The position numbers were made by a program, and so were the translations under genes. Below, in pieces: positions 5,607-5,709 of a stretch of 5,709 bases of DNA (its first letter is position 1; every line of letters starts with the position of its first letter). The notes under the pieces are model-generated. The model did no database searches, was not told the origin of the DNA, and saw only the letters and a program-made list of their open reading frames with translations. This stretch comes from Planctomycetota bacterium (GTDB lineage: Bacteria > Planctomycetota > UBA1135 > GCA-002686595), in NCBI GenBank assembly GCA_004296785.1, contig SCVU01000034.1:1-5709 (forward strand), written 5' to 3'.

Positions 5607-5709
5607 ATGAACAGCCTGCCCGACATGCTGATCGCCGCGGGGCTCTCCCGCGAACGCCTCGACGAGTGCCGGCGCCTGTCCGGCCAGAGCGGCGATCCGC
5701 TCGACCGCG
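5607..5709 (+). CDS. N-terminus of a probable GspE/PilB-family secretion ATPase (partial)
   Basis: An open frame starts at ATG 5607 and continues past the right edge; 34 codons are visible. The peptide begins MNSLPDMLIAAGLSRERLDE and continues with CRRLSGQSGDPLDR. The pattern of a leucine-rich helix, AAGL, a charged helix, then a QSGDPL turn resembles the start of GspE/PilB N-terminal domains, where phrases such as LIEAGLITEEQL and QSGEPLG are common. Its position 61 bases after a GspD-type secretin on the same strand supports that reading. The Walker motifs would lie beyond the window, so the family call is an inference from position and a short match. No upstream in-frame ATG or GTG precedes it back to the secretin stop region, and there is no clear Shine-Dalgarno site. 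Confidence 0.62.
   Translation, partial: MNSLPDMLIAAGLSRERLDECRRLSGQSGDPLDR

Overview
The window is very GC-rich, with strong G/C preference at third codon positions. It holds ordinary chromosomal bacterial genes rather than mobile or defence DNA. The secretin gene with a Sec signal peptide, followed on the same strand by what looks like a secretion or pilus ATPase start, indicates a Gram-negative (diderm) cell. The overall style fits Planctomycetota or another high-GC diderm phylum: a long secretin with Pro/Asn/Gly linkers, a DxDxDG loop and a Pro-Glu tail, few good Shine-Dalgarno sites, and an antiporter fused to a PTS EIIA domain. That placement is an impression from protein style and was not tested.

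Layout, left to right. (1) 2-463 (+) is the C-terminal half of a symmetrical diadenosine tetraphosphatase, ApaH. (2) 471-2177 (+) is a CPA2/Kef-type cation:proton antiporter with a C-terminal PTS EIIA domain. It starts 7 bases after the apaH stop, and its GAGG ribosome site overlaps that stop. (3) 2178-2256 is a short convergent gap with repeated CG-rich words and a perfect 8-bp hairpin. (4) 2257-2742 (-) is a stand-alone PtsN-like EIIA protein. (5) 2743-3073 is a gene-free spacer. It holds a near-consensus sigma-70 promoter (TTGACA-N17-TACAGT) firing rightward, then a leader of about 118 nt with two stem-loops. (6) 3074-5545 (+) is a complete type II secretion-type secretin (GspD family, 823 aa) with an N0-N3 array, a secretin core and a Pro-rich tail. 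(7) 5607-5709 (+) is the first 34 codons of the next gene, probably a GspE/PilB-family ATPase.

Two functional themes emerge. In the left half, two EIIA modules (one fused to an antiporter, one free) sit in convergent genes and both keep the phosphorylatable histidine and the second active-site histidine. This suggests that cation transport is controlled by a PTSNtr-like phosphorelay, although no EI or HPr gene is in the window. In the right half, a strong promoter opens a secretin-ATPase operon for protein secretion or pilus assembly. No CRISPR array, transposase, rRNA or tRNA was seen. I found no clearly new system. The most notable points are the paired EIIA arrangement, the DxDxDG insertion in the secretin core, and the structured secretin leader.
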